Assembly: GCA_027483605.1 (NCBI GenBank)
Contig: JAIXUE010000022.1
Coordinates: forward strand, 62,001-126,000
Direction: 5' to 3'
DNA length: 64,000 nt
Origin: Cryomorphaceae bacterium
Lineage (GTDB): Bacteria; Bacteroidota; Bacteroidia; Flavobacteriales_D; Crocinitomicaceae
Under the pieces are notes generated by a model, which saw only the letters and a program-made list of their open reading frames with translations, was not told the DNA's origin and searched no databases. This document shows positions 1-8,147 of this stretch, piece after piece. The translations under genes and the position numbers were made by a program. Within the stretch, counting starts at the first letter, position 1, and every line of letters begins with the position of its first letter.

Positions 1-1781
1 TACCAACCCAAGCACAATTGCCAAACTTCAGCGGCTATTGTGATGGTTTAACCGTACAGTTTGACAACATGTCTTATGGGGGCACCAATTACAGCTGGGA
101 TTTCGGTGTGGCGGGTACCAATACAGATGTGAGTCCTTTGTTTGAACCCACTTACACTTATCCTAGTTCGGGTATTTATACCGCTCAACTTATTGTCAAT
201 CCAGGCCAGAATTGCACCGACACCGCTTATATTGAAATCATTGTCAATGAAGCACTAGACCTCGAATGGCAAACCCAAGATTCCCTCTGCCTAAGCAATA
301 ATTCGCACGATTTTCTAGCTCAAGTTTCGGATCCTTCAGCTACACTTTCTTGGAGCTTCCCGCCAAGCGCATCTATCGCCAACGCAAATGGCACCTTTGT
401 ACCAAACGTCGTATTTGCAACACCTGGTTTTCATCCAGTACTCCTCGAGGCCAACTCAACATATTGCCAGCAAACTTTTCTCGACTCGGTATACATATTC
501 GGCGAAGCCACCGCTGCTATTGTGGTTCCACCTCAAGTGGAGTGCTTGGGTTATACCATCACCTTTGGCAACGCTTCACAAAACGCTATTTTGTATAACT
601 GGGATTTTGGGAACGGACTAATCAGTTCGCAACAACTTCCTACCGTAACCTTTCCCGGACCGGGTGTCTATCCAGTTACGCTTATTGCTGGGTCATCTTC
701 AATTTGTTTAGATAGCACAACAGTCAATGTAACGATTGAGCAACCGATTGTCTTGAACCTCACTCATTCTGACTCTCTTTGTATTGACGAACTCTTCAAT
801 TTTGATGCGCAAGTCAGTGGCCCAGCAGCAACGAGCTATTCTTGGGATTTTGGGCCGCATGCTGCCCCAGCCACCAGCAGTCAACTCACGGGTAATTCAG
901 TTTTGTTTGACCAAAATGGCAACCAACAAGTACTCTTAATAGGTCAAAATGCACTTTGTGTAGACACCGCTGTGGCATTGGTGCGTGTTTTTGGACATCC
1001 GAGTATCAATTTTATGTTCTTAAATGCGCTGCAGTGCGCACCTTCTCAGGCACAATTTGTGAACCTAAGTCAGAGCGAAGTACCGACTATCTACCTTTGG
1101 GATTTGGGCGACGGCACGCAAGTGCAAGGGACCAATGTGCTGCACACCTACAGCCAACCTGGTAATTATACAGTGACGCTTACACTCATCGAGCAATTCG
1201 GTTGTCGAGACACCCTCTTTATGGCGCAGCAAGATCTCGTCACGGTTCATCCATCACCGCAGGCAGGGTTCTCTATTAGCCCAGATCGCGTCGATGTTTG
1301 TCAGAACGAGGCGGTATTTACCGACCTTTCCATAGATGCAGCTACCTACCAGTATTTTGTCGAGGACCGCAGTGTGCAGTATACAACGCCTAACTTTGTA
1401 CATGCTTATCAATCGGGCGGCACAGACTATCCGATGCAAGTGGTGGCCAATAGTTTTGGTTGTACTGATACCGCATATTCAAGTATAGAAGTGGAGCCAT
1501 TTAGTATTTATGCGCCAAATACATTTATTCCAGACGGAAACGGACGCAATGAAGTTTTTAAAGTTGTGACTGACTTCGGGGTTACGGATTGGTCTTTGGA
1601 AATATTCAACCGCTGGGGAGAGCGTGTTTTTGTGAGTCAAAATGCTGCAGAGGGTTGGGATGGCACCTTTAATGGATTGCCGTGTCAAGATGGTTTGTAC
1701 AATTACGTTCTGAAATTCAGGCCGTGTCATGAACCGTATATCCGCAGACAGCGCGAGGGAGCAGTGCAGTTATTGCGTTAA
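1..1781 (+). CDS. PKD-repeat protein with T9SS type B (gliding motility-associated) C-terminal domain, 5' partial
   Basis: The reading frame is open from base 3, so the gene begins upstream of the window; the TTG at base 18 is only an internal codon. The visible part has repeated PKD-like modules: motifs such as YSWDFG, YNWDFGNG and YLWDLGDGT are each followed by a P-G-x-Y-x-V-T-L strand. The last ~90 residues match the type B sorting domain, with APNTFIPDGNGRNEVF, then IFNRWGERVF, GWDGTFNG and a GLYNYVLKF strand, ending in GAVQLLR. Such proteins cross the outer membrane through the T9SS and are usually large adhesins or surface proteins. The sequence shows the domains; an adhesin role is inferred. 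It converges on lptB with only 2 bases between stop codons, and I see no terminator hairpin there. Confidence 0.9.
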   Translation, partial: PTQAQLPNFSGYCDGLTVQFDNMSYGGTNYSWDFGVAGTNTDVSPLFEPTYTYPSSGIYTAQLIVNPGQNCTDTAYIEIIVNEALDLEWQTQDSLCLSNNSHDFLAQVSDPSATLSWSFPPSASIANANGTFVPNVVFATPGFHPVLLEANSTYCQQTFLDSVYIFGEATAAIVVPPQVECLGYTITFGNASQNAILYNWDFGNGLISSQQLPTVTFPGPGVYPVTLIAGSSSICLDSTTVNVTIEQPIVLNLTHSDSLCIDELFNFDAQVSGPAATSYSWDFGPHAAPATSSQLTGNSVLFDQNGNQQVLLIGQNALCVDTAVALVRVFGHPSINFMFLNALQCAPSQAQFVNLSQSEVPTIYLWDLGDGTQVQGTNVLHTYSQPGNYTVTLTLIEQFGCRDTLFMAQQDLVTVHPSPQAGFSISPDRVDVCQNEAVFTDLSIDAATYQYFVEDRSVQYTTPNFVHAYQSGGTDYPMQVVANSFGCTDTAYSSIEVEPFSIYAPNTFIPDGNGRNEVFKVVTDFGVTDWSLEIFNRWGERVFVSQNAAEGWDGTFNGLPCQDGLYNYVLKFRPCHEPYIRRQREGAVQLLR

Positions 1782-1783
1782 TG

Positions 1784-2515
1784 CTATTCTGCTCGTCTTA
1801 GTACAAAATTTTGCCCTAAGTATACTTTTCTGACTTGTTCGTCTGCCGCGAGCTCTTCAGCACTACCAGACTTCAGGATTTTACCTTCAAACAATAGGTA
1901 GGCGCGATCTGTGATAGAGAGGGTTTCTTGAACGTTGTGGTCGGTGATTAGAATCCCAATGTTACGTTTTTTGAGTTCAGCAACAATGGCTTGAATATCT
2001 TCTACGGCAATAGGGTCTACACCTGCAAAGGGTTCATCTAGCAAAACAAATTTTGGATCGGTAGCCAATGCACGTGCAATTTCGGTGCGTCGTTTTTCAC
2101 CACCAGAAAGTCGGTCTCCGAGGTTTTTGCGCACATGTGTAAGGCTAAATTCAGAGAGGAGGCGTTCGAGCTTGGCTTCACGGTCGGCTTTGTTGAGAGG
2201 TCCCATTTCTAATATGGCCATGATGTTGTCTTCAACGCTCAGCTTCCTGAAAACCGAGACTTCTTGTGGTAAATAACCAAGACCCAATTGTGCTCTTTTG
2301 TACATGGGCAATTTAGTAATTTCCGTATCGTCCAAAAAGACTTGTCCAGTATCGGGTTTGACCAAGCCCACCATCATGTAAAACGAAGTTGTTTTGCCTG
2401 CGCCGTTGGGTCCTAGTAAGCCTACAATTTCACCTTGATTAACCTCCACGCTCACGCCATCTACGACCGCACGGCCACGGTAAGCTTTACAGATATCTAG
2501 TGTTCGAAGTTTCAT
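1784..2515 (-). CDS. lptB: LPS export ABC transporter ATP-binding protein LptB
   Basis: This 243-residue ABC ATPase has Walker A GPNGAGKT at residues 35-42, the signature LSGGE at 136-140 and Walker B VLLDEP at 157-162, followed by the DPIAV sequence typical of LptB. LptB powers extraction of lipopolysaccharide from the inner membrane through LptFG and the LptC/A/D bridge. Length and end-to-end similarity fit LptB better than other ABC families. It starts 5 bases after tatC and is probably cotranscribed with it. No lptF/G/C/A/D gene is in the window, so the partner genes are elsewhere. Confidence 0.93.
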   Translation of the reverse strand: MKLRTLDICKAYRGRAVVDGVSVEVNQGEIVGLLGPNGAGKTTSFYMMVGLVKPDTGQVFLDDTEITKLPMYKRAQLGLGYLPQEVSVFRKLSVEDNIMAILEMGPLNKADREAKLERLLSEFSLTHVRKNLGDRLSGGEKRRTEIARALATDPKFVLLDEPFAGVDPIAVEDIQAIVAELKKRNIGILITDHNVQETLSITDRAYLLFEGKILKSGSAEELAADEQVRKVYLGQNFVLRRAE

Positions 2516-2520
2516 GCTAT

Positions 2521-3303
2521 TTAGTCTGTTTGTTCTTTACGCGCAACCCTTTTGGCAACTAAAATACTCACCTCAAAAAGCAAATAAATCGGAATTGTTA
2601 CGATGACCTGAGAAATGACATCAGGAGGCGTAATGACCGCCGCTAAGATAAGGATGACGACAATAGCATGTTTGCGGTACTTGATAAGGAAGTCGGGGGT
2701 GAAAAGCCCAATTTTGACTAATAAGAAAGTGACAATCGGAAATAAAAAGAACAATCCTGTGTAAAAAACGGTAGAGAGAATGGTGCTCATGTAAGAAGCA
2801 ATCGTCACATCGGTTTTGATTTCAGGTGTAATCTGAAACGCCCCGAAAAATTGAACACTTAAGGGTGCTACCACATAATAACCGAATAGAATTCCTAAGA
2901 AGAATAACAAACTGACATAAAAGACAATGCCTTTTGCCATGTTTTTTTCATTGCCTTTGAGTCCTGGCTTGATAAAAGCCCAGAGTTGATAGAAAATATA
3001 AGGAAAGGCCAATACAACACCCCCCATAATACTCATCATGAGTGCATAAGAAAACTGGCCTGCAAGCGTAGTACTTTGGAAATCGACATTGATTTGATCC
3101 ACGCAAACACCAAGATATTTGCAGAGAAGTTCAAAAGTAATGAAGTGAGGGTCTACCATATTGAGGAAGACATTTTCCATGATTTCTCGTTGGTAGATCC
3201 AAATCACGATCGAAAAGATGATCACGGCAACCGCGGCCCGGAGCAAGCGCCAGCGGAGTTCTTCTAGATGATCTAAAAATGACATTGGTTGGTCCTCAGA
3301 CAT
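2521..3303 (-). CDS. tatC: Twin-arginine translocase subunit TatC
   Basis: The 260-residue polytopic protein opens with the TatC signature [17 protein letters not shown] and has about six hydrophobic segments, with the conserved loop KPGLKGNEK after the second one. TatC is the receptor for twin-arginine signal peptides and moves folded proteins across the inner membrane. There is no TatA or TatB beside it. The start ATG lies four bases after a TAATTTTA box on the minus strand, so the transcript may be leaderless. lptB follows after 5 bases. Confidence 0.94.
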   Translation of the reverse strand: MSEDQPMSFLDHLEELRWRLLRAAVAVIIFSIVIWIYQREIMENVFLNMVDPHFITFELLCKYLGVCVDQINVDFQSTTLAGQFSYALMMSIMGGVVLAFPYIFYQLWAFIKPGLKGNEKNMAKGIVFYVSLLFFLGILFGYYVVAPLSVQFFGAFQITPEIKTDVTIASYMSTILSTVFYTGLFFLFPIVTFLLVKIGLFTPDFLIKYRKHAIVVILILAAVITPPDVISQVIVTIPIYLLFEVSILVAKRVARKEQTD

Positions 3304-3307
3304 GCAG

Positions 3308-3315
3308 TAAAATTA
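3308..3315 (-). promoter_or_regulatory. -7 promoter box of tatC-lptB, four bases from ATG
   Basis: On the minus strand the sequence reads TAATTTTA, four bases (ctgc), then ATG. It matches the Bacteroidota -7 consensus TAnnTTTG except for the last base. A clear TTG at -33 is not seen. Confidence 0.5.
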
Positions 3316-3404
3316 AGGATTTATTCCGGAAAAGAGCAATGAAAGAAGAACGTAAATTGATTACGATGTAAGTAGAGAACTTTGTATCATCAAAACGAAA
3401 CGCC

Positions 3405-3716
3405 ATGAACAAAAAATTTGCAATTCAACACATTTGGTTCAACAACCAAGATGCAGAAGTCACGCTAGCAGGTCTCGTGCAAGACGATATTTTAGTCTAT
3501 GAATCTAAGTTAGTCATTAAGATGGCACAGCTAAATGGCGTTGTGTCAAAGCTACAAAAAATAGCGGGCATTGAAGTGAGTGATTACATGTGCAGATTCG
3601 AGCTCGGGTTTATTACCGAATACGAAATAAAGTTCCCGACTAGCGTTCAGCACTTCCTGGACCTACAAGAAATTCTAGGTGCAGATCAGCATTTGGTTAG
3701 AAGAATTGTGGCCTAA
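3405..3716 (+). CDS. Hypothetical protein, 103 residues
   Basis: I do not recognise a family. The protein has no signal peptide, membrane segment or cysteine cluster (one Cys only), looks like a small soluble alpha/beta protein, and is mildly acidic to neutral. A weak promoter fits: TTG at 3357-3359, a 17-base spacer, then GAACTTTG at 3377-3384, leaving a ~20-base leader. It stands alone between the divergent tatC and a convergent lipoprotein gene whose stop lies 5 bases away. Coding status is supported by its length, the good start context and the lack of a better frame on either strand. Confidence 0.7.
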   Translation: MNKKFAIQHIWFNNQDAEVTLAGLVQDDILVYESKLVIKMAQLNGVVSKLQKIAGIEVSDYMCRFELGFITEYEIKFPTSVQHFLDLQEILGADQHLVRRIVA

Positions 3717-3721
3717 AAGGC

Positions 3722-4090
3722 TTAAGGCTGAATGAAAACGGTTTCTTCGTTGACTTTTTCGGCCTCGATTTTGATGATGCCTTGCCCAGTTTTATTGCCT
3801 TTTTGTGCTTTGATATCGAGTACAGCTACACCGGCCTGACCCAATTGGTACAATTCGTTGTAATTGAATGTTGCAAGGCCATTCGCGTTTGTGTAAGCAG
3901 TGTCGTAGACAGCAACTTGCTGTGGTGTTTGTTGTGTGTTGGTACCGTACAATACAACCATGGCGTTTGGAACACTTGCGTTGGTCTCGTCTTTGACATA
4001 AATATGTGCAACGGTATCCATTTTTTTACGACAAGCGCTCAAAGATACAAGTGTAGTAGCTGCAACAGCAAATAGAAGAATCTTTTTCAT
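3722..4090 (-). CDS. Small lipoprotein, paralogue 1 of a tandem triplet
   Basis: The 122-residue protein has a lipoprotein signal peptide ending LSAC (Cys20). The mature part begins with a short transthyretin-like or carboxypeptidase-regulatory-like strand pattern: VYVKDE-like opening, SVPNAMVVLYG, then DTAYTNANGLATF and a terminal VFIQP. It shares layout with the next two genes upstream: V-x-N-A-x-V, D-T-x-x-T-N-x-x-G, Y-x-x-G-x-x-G, and a final hydrophobic strand after NE. It is spaced 5 bases after its neighbour, so it is probably cotranscribed. The function is unknown; the fold suggests a periplasmic or surface-exposed beta-sandwich. Confidence 0.82.
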   Translation of the reverse strand: MKKILLFAVAATTLVSLSACRKKMDTVAHIYVKDETNASVPNAMVVLYGTNTQQTPQQVAVYDTAYTNANGLATFNYNELYQLGQAGVAVLDIKAQKGNKTGQGIIKIEAEKVNEETVFIQP

Positions 4091-4095
4091 GGTGG

Positions 4096-4467
4096 TTAGT
4101 TGGGTAAGTAGATGGTCTCGACAGCGGTGGTGTGCACCTTAGCTCTGGTATAGCCGTAGGCTATTTTATTGTTGTATTTGACGATGATGTCAAAATAACC
4201 AGTTTTGTTGCTCTCTCCTGCTACAGAGAAATATGGGTCCATGTCAAAGGATGTAAACCCTGAAGAATTGGTAAATGTGGTGTCTACGTATGCTAAAGTA
4301 GCGGGCGTAGATTGTTGGTCACCAATGATAATGACCTTGGCACCATCGATAAGCTGATTAGATGAAGAGCGAACAAAGACCTTAATAATTGCTGGGTCTG
4401 TGGGCTCACAACCGCCTAAAATGAAGAGCAGTGAAAGCGCAAAAAAGCTGGTTAGTATAGTTTTCAT
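4096..4467 (-). CDS. Small lipoprotein, paralogue 2 of a tandem triplet
   Basis: The 123-residue protein has a signal peptide ending LGGC and a beta-rich mature domain resembling its two neighbours: DGAKVIIIG, DTTFTNSSGFTSFD, then a Y-x-x-x-x-x-ETIYLPN-type end. I chose the ATG at 4467 rather than an in-frame TTG at 4485, because that TTG lies inside a perfect -7 box (TAAATTTG, minus strand, 4483-4490). It probably heads a two-gene transcript with the gene at 3722-4090. No enzymatic motif is visible. Confidence 0.82.
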   Translation of the reverse strand: MKTILTSFFALSLLFILGGCEPTDPAIIKVFVRSSSNQLIDGAKVIIIGDQQSTPATLAYVDTTFTNSSGFTSFDMDPYFSVAGESNKTGYFDIIVKYNNKIAYGYTRAKVHTTAVETIYLPN

Positions 4468-4482
4468 AGGTTTTGAATGTTT

Positions 4483-4490
4483 CAAATTTA
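4483..4490 (-). promoter_or_regulatory. -7 promoter box for the second lipoprotein gene
   Basis: TAAATTTG on the minus strand, 15 bases before the ATG at 4467. It matches TAnnTTTG exactly; no TTG is evident at -33. Confidence 0.5.
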
Positions 4491-4529
4491 CATTTTAATT
4501 TTTGAATTTTAAAACTTCGAAAGGGGTGT

Positions 4530-4925
4530 TTATTGTATTTGAAGCAGTACTTGATTGCGTTCTTGTTCGGTAATTTCTGCAAGTGCCTCGCCGGTCAGTC
4601 CAAAATAGAAGCCTTTTACTTTGATTTGCATCACGCCAATTTGACCTGGCTTGTAAAAAGAACTGAGGTCAAAATAAGCTTTACCTGCATCATTAGAAAA
4701 GGCGCTATCTTGCACTGCAATAGGGTTATGCGCGGTGTCGGTAGGTTCGGCTACGAGCCAAACTTTAGCGTCTGATAAGATCGTTCCGTTAGCAGATACT
4801 ACTGTTACCTCTAAAGTCGTGGGGGGTGTTTCCTTGCAAGACACCAAAAAAAACACCAACCCTAACACCGATAGAAATGCGGTGGCAGCGATAGTGTTCA
4901 GCTTTTTTTTCTTGTACATTTGCAT
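4530..4925 (-). CDS. Small lipoprotein, paralogue 3 of a tandem triplet
   Basis: The 131-residue protein has a lysine-rich n-region, a long hydrophobic core and a lipobox ending LVSC followed by KET. The mature domain again shows LSDAKVWLV, an acidic-Thr turn, DSAFSNDAGKAYFD, YKPGQIGVMQIKVKG and a final strand LLQIQ, so it is clearly homologous to the two downstream genes but well diverged. ATG at 4925 or 4919 is possible; the upstream TTG at 4934 is less likely. The gene diverges from pheS. A stand-alone domain of this type usually acts as a binding or structural module; no role can be assigned. Confidence 0.8.
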   Translation of the reverse strand: MQMYKKKKLNTIAATAFLSVLGLVFFLVSCKETPPTTLEVTVVSANGTILSDAKVWLVAEPTDTAHNPIAVQDSAFSNDAGKAYFDLSSFYKPGQIGVMQIKVKGFYFGLTGEALAEITEQERNQVLLQIQ

Positions 4926-4942
4926 GAAGACCAAGATTTTTC

Positions 4943-4955
4943 GTTGTTAAACAAC
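4943..4955. repeat. 13-bp perfect dyad between lipoprotein gene and pheS
   Basis: GTTGTT-A-AACAAC is a perfect inverted repeat with a one-base centre, in the 68-bp region between the divergent starts at 4925 and 4994. It is placed where an operator could act on either gene; the role is inferred. Confidence 0.45.
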
Positions 4956-4993
4956 AAGAAGGGTCAAAAGGTTACAACAGAACCGCTTAAAAA

Positions 4994-6013
4994 ATGAATA
5001 TTGAAGTTTTATCTCTCGAATTAAATCAAGTTCAGCTCCAAGACGAACAAGCGCTTGAACAATTCCGGATCCGTTTTTTGGGTTCAAAGAACGTGCTCAA
5101 AGAATTGTACGCCGCAATTAAAGATATTCCCAACGACCAAAAGCGAGCTTATGGTCAGCAAGTCAATGCGCTCAAAGAACGCGCCGAACAAATCTACCAC
5201 GAAGCAAAAGCAGCCCTGACCCAAACGCAAGCAATGGGCACCGCAGAAGACCTCAGCAGGCCCGCAGGTGCCGTCAAAGTTGGCGCACATCATCCGCTTT
5301 CGCTGATCCGTCGCGAAATCATCGAAATTTTCAATCGCGTTGGTTTTGTCGTTTCTGAAGGACCAGAAATCGAAGACGACTGGCACAATTTCAGTGCGCT
5401 CAACTTTCCTCCCGAGCACCCCGCCCGCGACATGCAAGATACCTTCTTTATCTCCAAGGGAGCGAACGAGCTAGCGCTTCGGACCCACACGAGTAGCGTT
5501 CAGGTGCGCGTCATGGAAGACCAAGCGCCTCCAATTAGAACCATTTCACCGGGTCGCGTATATCGCAATGAAGCTATTTCGGCCCGCGCTCATTGTTTTT
5601 TCCATCAAGTTGAAGGTTTGTACATAGACAAGGGCGTCTCTTTTGCCGACCTCAAACAAACATTACTCTATTTTGCGCAGGCACTTTTTGGCCCCCAAAC
5701 CCAAATTCGCATGCGCCCGTCTTACTTTCCATTTACAGAACCTAGCGCCGAGGTAGATGTATCGTGCTCTTTATGTAATGCCAAAGGTTGTAATGTGTGT
5801 AAGCATACGGGTTGGTTAGAAATTATGGGTTGCGGCATGGTAGATCCAAATGTGCTCGAAGCTTGTGATATTGATCCATCGGTATATTCTGGTTTTGCTT
5901 TTGGTATGGGTGTTGAGCGTATTGCCCAGCTCAAATACCGCGTCACCGACCTGCGTTTGTATTCAGAAAATGACGTCCGATTCTTGCGTCAGTTTAAACC
6001 TGGCATGTCATGA
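4994..6013 (+). CDS. pheS: Phenylalanine--tRNA ligase alpha subunit
   Basis: The 339-residue protein has the full PheS architecture: N-terminal coiled coil (about residues 1-90), then a class II aminoacyl-tRNA synthetase core with motif 2 around FHQVEGLYID and motif 3 FGMGVERIAQLKY. It also has the C-x-x-C/G-C-x-x-C insert seen in many PheS proteins (CSLCNAKGCNVC). It charges tRNA-Phe as an alpha2-beta2 enzyme. pheT is not adjacent, which is common in this phylum. The downstream gene overlaps its stop by 4 bases (ATGA). Confidence 0.97.
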   Translation: MNIEVLSLELNQVQLQDEQALEQFRIRFLGSKNVLKELYAAIKDIPNDQKRAYGQQVNALKERAEQIYHEAKAALTQTQAMGTAEDLSRPAGAVKVGAHHPLSLIRREIIEIFNRVGFVVSEGPEIEDDWHNFSALNFPPEHPARDMQDTFFISKGANELALRTHTSSVQVRVMEDQAPPIRTISPGRVYRNEAISARAHCFFHQVEGLYIDKGVSFADLKQTLLYFAQALFGPQTQIRMRPSYFPFTEPSAEVDVSCSLCNAKGCNVCKHTGWLEIMGCGMVDPNVLEACDIDPSVYSGFAFGMGVERIAQLKYRVTDLRLYSENDVRFLRQFKPGMS

Positions 6014-6351
6014 GTTGGTTGGCCTTTCAAAATGAAGCACATTTGCAAGAAATCCTTGCAGCTTCTCAAACTACACCTCAATTGATTTTCAAGCATAGCA
6101 CGCGTTGTTCTATTTCTTCAATGGTGCTCAATCGCTTTGAAACCAGTGAATTATTTCGCTCAGAGACTGTTTCTTGTTGGTTTCTCGACCTCATTGCCTA
6201 CAGAGAAATATCCAACATGGTTGCAGCTGAGACCGAAGTTTGGCATGAGTCACCCCAGTGCATCGTTATTGACAAAAGCAAAGTTATTTATGCAGAAAGC
6301 CATGGCGCAATCGATGCCAAAGTCATTCAACAATTGATCCTCGACAAATGA
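6010..6351 (+). CDS. ytxJ: YtxJ-like bacillithiol system redox protein
   Basis: The 113-residue thioredoxin-like protein has the family motif FKHSTRCSIS with a single active-site cysteine (Cys33). The rest follows the YtxJ pattern, with a C-terminal IVIDKSKVIYAESHGAI strand. YtxJ-family proteins are monothiol, bacilliredoxin-like proteins linked to bacillithiol, the low-molecular-weight thiol of Firmicutes and many Bacteroidota. The start overlaps the pheS stop and the next gene's ATG overlaps its own stop, so translational coupling in an operon is likely. The second cysteine normal in thioredoxin is absent, as expected for this family. Confidence 0.85.
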   Translation: MSWLAFQNEAHLQEILAASQTTPQLIFKHSTRCSISSMVLNRFETSELFRSETVSCWFLDLIAYREISNMVAAETEVWHESPQCIVIDKSKVIYAESHGAIDAKVIQQLILDK

Positions 6352-7430
6352 AAAAAATAATCATCTGGGTATTGGTTTTAGGTCTTTTAATAGGCTTCTT
6401 AGCACCACTATTTAATTCTACTTCAAGTGATAACGCTAACCAGGCGGCCACTTTTGGCTTCAAAGAAAATTTAGCCACCACCTACGGAAAAACCATTGCC
6501 ATTCCACTTAAAGTCACTGAAAACTGCACGGCACTTCAGCTCAAAATTGCTGATTCTGTCGTATTGCAGGTGCCCAAACCAAAGCAGAAAGAAGTTTATT
6601 TTTTGGACACCAAAGATTTTAAACCAGGTGCTTATTTGCTCGACTTACAAGTGCAGGACGCCGATGGCAATTTGTATACAGAGCAGCGCAACCTGCGCAT
6701 TTTATCAGATATCAAGCCCGAAAGATGGTCTTTGAAATTGGGCGCTTCCTTCACCCACGACATTCGCAATTATACGCAAGGTCTGACTTTTTGGAATGGA
6801 GAGCTCTTTGAATCTACCGGCGACCCCAATCAAGATGGCAGCTCAATGGTTTCAAAAATAAATATGGCTACTGGACAAGCGGTAGTAAAAGGCAAAACGA
6901 CTTTTAAGCAGCAACTTGATGCAAGTAAATTTGGAGAAGGAATAAGTGTTTTGGGCAATGAGATTTTTCAACTCACCTGGAAAAATCAGCAATGTTTTGT
7001 TTACGATCTGCAAACCTTTCAACTTAAAAGAGAATTGGCTTACAACGGAGAAGGTTGGGGGCTCTGTACAGATGGCAAGCAACTCATTATGTCCGACGGC
7101 ACTGAAAGACTCACTTTTCGCGATCCAAAAACCTTTGCTACCCTTCGAACATTAGAAGTTTACTCTGATCAAGGACCGCTCCCACAACTCAACGAACTTG
7201 AGTTCATTGATGGGCTCATTTACGCAAATATCTACACGACAAATTTTGTTGCTGTTATTGAACCAACTTTAGGCAGGGTCATAGCGCTCATCGATGCCAA
7301 TAACTTGGTAGCTGCAGGCAAAGGAAATGGAGAGGTATTGAATGGCATTGCATATAATTCGAAGACTGGCAAAACCTACATGACGGGCAAATATTGGCCA
7401 AAAATGTATGAAGTGAGTATCATTAAATAG
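6348..7430 (+). CDS. Glutaminyl-peptide cyclotransferase
   Basis: The 360-residue protein has one N-terminal membrane anchor (residues ~4-24), a short beta domain, and then a five-bladed propeller of the plant/bacterial glutamine cyclase type. Diagnostic segments are YTQGLTF, GELFESTGD, GEGWGLCTDG, LIMSDGT, NELEFIDG, and near the end NGIAYN and TGKYWPKMYEV. The enzyme converts N-terminal Gln of exported proteins to pyroglutamate at the periplasmic face. Many Bacteroidota secreted proteins have Gln right after signal peptidase cleavage, and most signal peptides in this window do too. I see no lipobox; a membrane-anchored form is most likely. Confidence 0.92.
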   Translation: MKKIIIWVLVLGLLIGFLAPLFNSTSSDNANQAATFGFKENLATTYGKTIAIPLKVTENCTALQLKIADSVVLQVPKPKQKEVYFLDTKDFKPGAYLLDLQVQDADGNLYTEQRNLRILSDIKPERWSLKLGASFTHDIRNYTQGLTFWNGELFESTGDPNQDGSSMVSKINMATGQAVVKGKTTFKQQLDASKFGEGISVLGNEIFQLTWKNQQCFVYDLQTFQLKRELAYNGEGWGLCTDGKQLIMSDGTERLTFRDPKTFATLRTLEVYSDQGPLPQLNELEFIDGLIYANIYTTNFVAVIEPTLGRVIALIDANNLVAAGKGNGEVLNGIAYNSKTGKTYMTGKYWPKMYEVSIIK

Positions 7431-7436
7431 CATTTT

Positions 7437-8117
7437 ATGGAAAATCTGCGCAAAGATTGGTCTGAGATCAAGAGCAATGACAGCTGGTCAATTTTTAAAA
7501 TCATGGCCGAATTCGTTGAGGGTTATGACAAAATGGCCAAGGCGGGCCCATGTATTTCTATATTTGGCTCGGCTCGCACCAAAACTGATCAGCACTACTA
7601 TGTCCAAACTGTTGAACTTGCCGAAAAAATCGCTAGAGCTGGTTACGGTGTCATTACTGGCGGAGGTCCGGGGATCATGGAAGCGGGGAATAAAGGCGCA
7701 AAGCAAGGTGGGGGAACCTCTGTCGGGCTCAATATCGATTTGCCTTTTGAGCAGTTTCACAATCAATACATAGACCGCGATCATTATCTAGAGTTTGATT
7801 ATTTTTTTGTCCGCAAGGTCATTTTTGTCAAGTATGCGCAAGCTTTCGTTATTATGCCTGGTGGCTTTGGTACACTAGATGAACTTTTTGAGGCGATTAC
7901 GCTTATTCAAACACGTAAAATTGCCAAAAGACCAATAGTTCTATTTGGAAGTGCTTTTTGGCAGGGCTTGTTTGATTGGGTCAAAAACGTACAACTTTCC
8001 GAAGGGCTTATTTCAGAATCTGATTTAGATCTATTTAAAGTGACCGACTCTACCGATGAAGCACTACAGTTTATCGAGGACTTCTTTCGTTCGCATGCGC
8101 TTTCTCCAAATTTCTAA
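7437..8117 (+). CDS. LOG-family (TIGR00730) Rossmann protein
   Basis: The 226-residue protein carries GGGPGIMEAGNKGA and PGGFGTLDELFE, the two signature motifs of the LOG family, which binds nucleotide monophosphates and in characterised members hydrolyses cytokinin riboside or AMP-like phosphoribosides. It lies 6 bases after the glutaminyl cyclase gene on the same strand. The physiological substrate in Bacteroidota is not known, so I leave the reaction as probable nucleotide 5'-monophosphate phosphoribohydrolase. Confidence 0.9.
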   Translation: MENLRKDWSEIKSNDSWSIFKIMAEFVEGYDKMAKAGPCISIFGSARTKTDQHYYVQTVELAEKIARAGYGVITGGGPGIMEAGNKGAKQGGGTSVGLNIDLPFEQFHNQYIDRDHYLEFDYFFVRKVIFVKYAQAFVIMPGGFGTLDELFEAITLIQTRKIAKRPIVLFGSAFWQGLFDWVKNVQLSEGLISESDLDLFKVTDSTDEALQFIEDFFRSHALSPNF

Positions 8118-8147
8118 GCATCTTTGTAACACATATACTGAATCTTT

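Noticed and set aside
3711..3729. Possible bidirectional terminator between the 103-residue gene and the lipoprotein gene
   Set aside because: The GCCT/AGGC stem is only four base pairs and there is no T-run on either strand.
5084..5490. Two minus-strand open frames inside pheS (117 and 66 residues)
   Set aside because: They lie fully antisense to a highly conserved synthetase, have low-complexity Cys/Phe-rich translations and no promoter or family resemblance.
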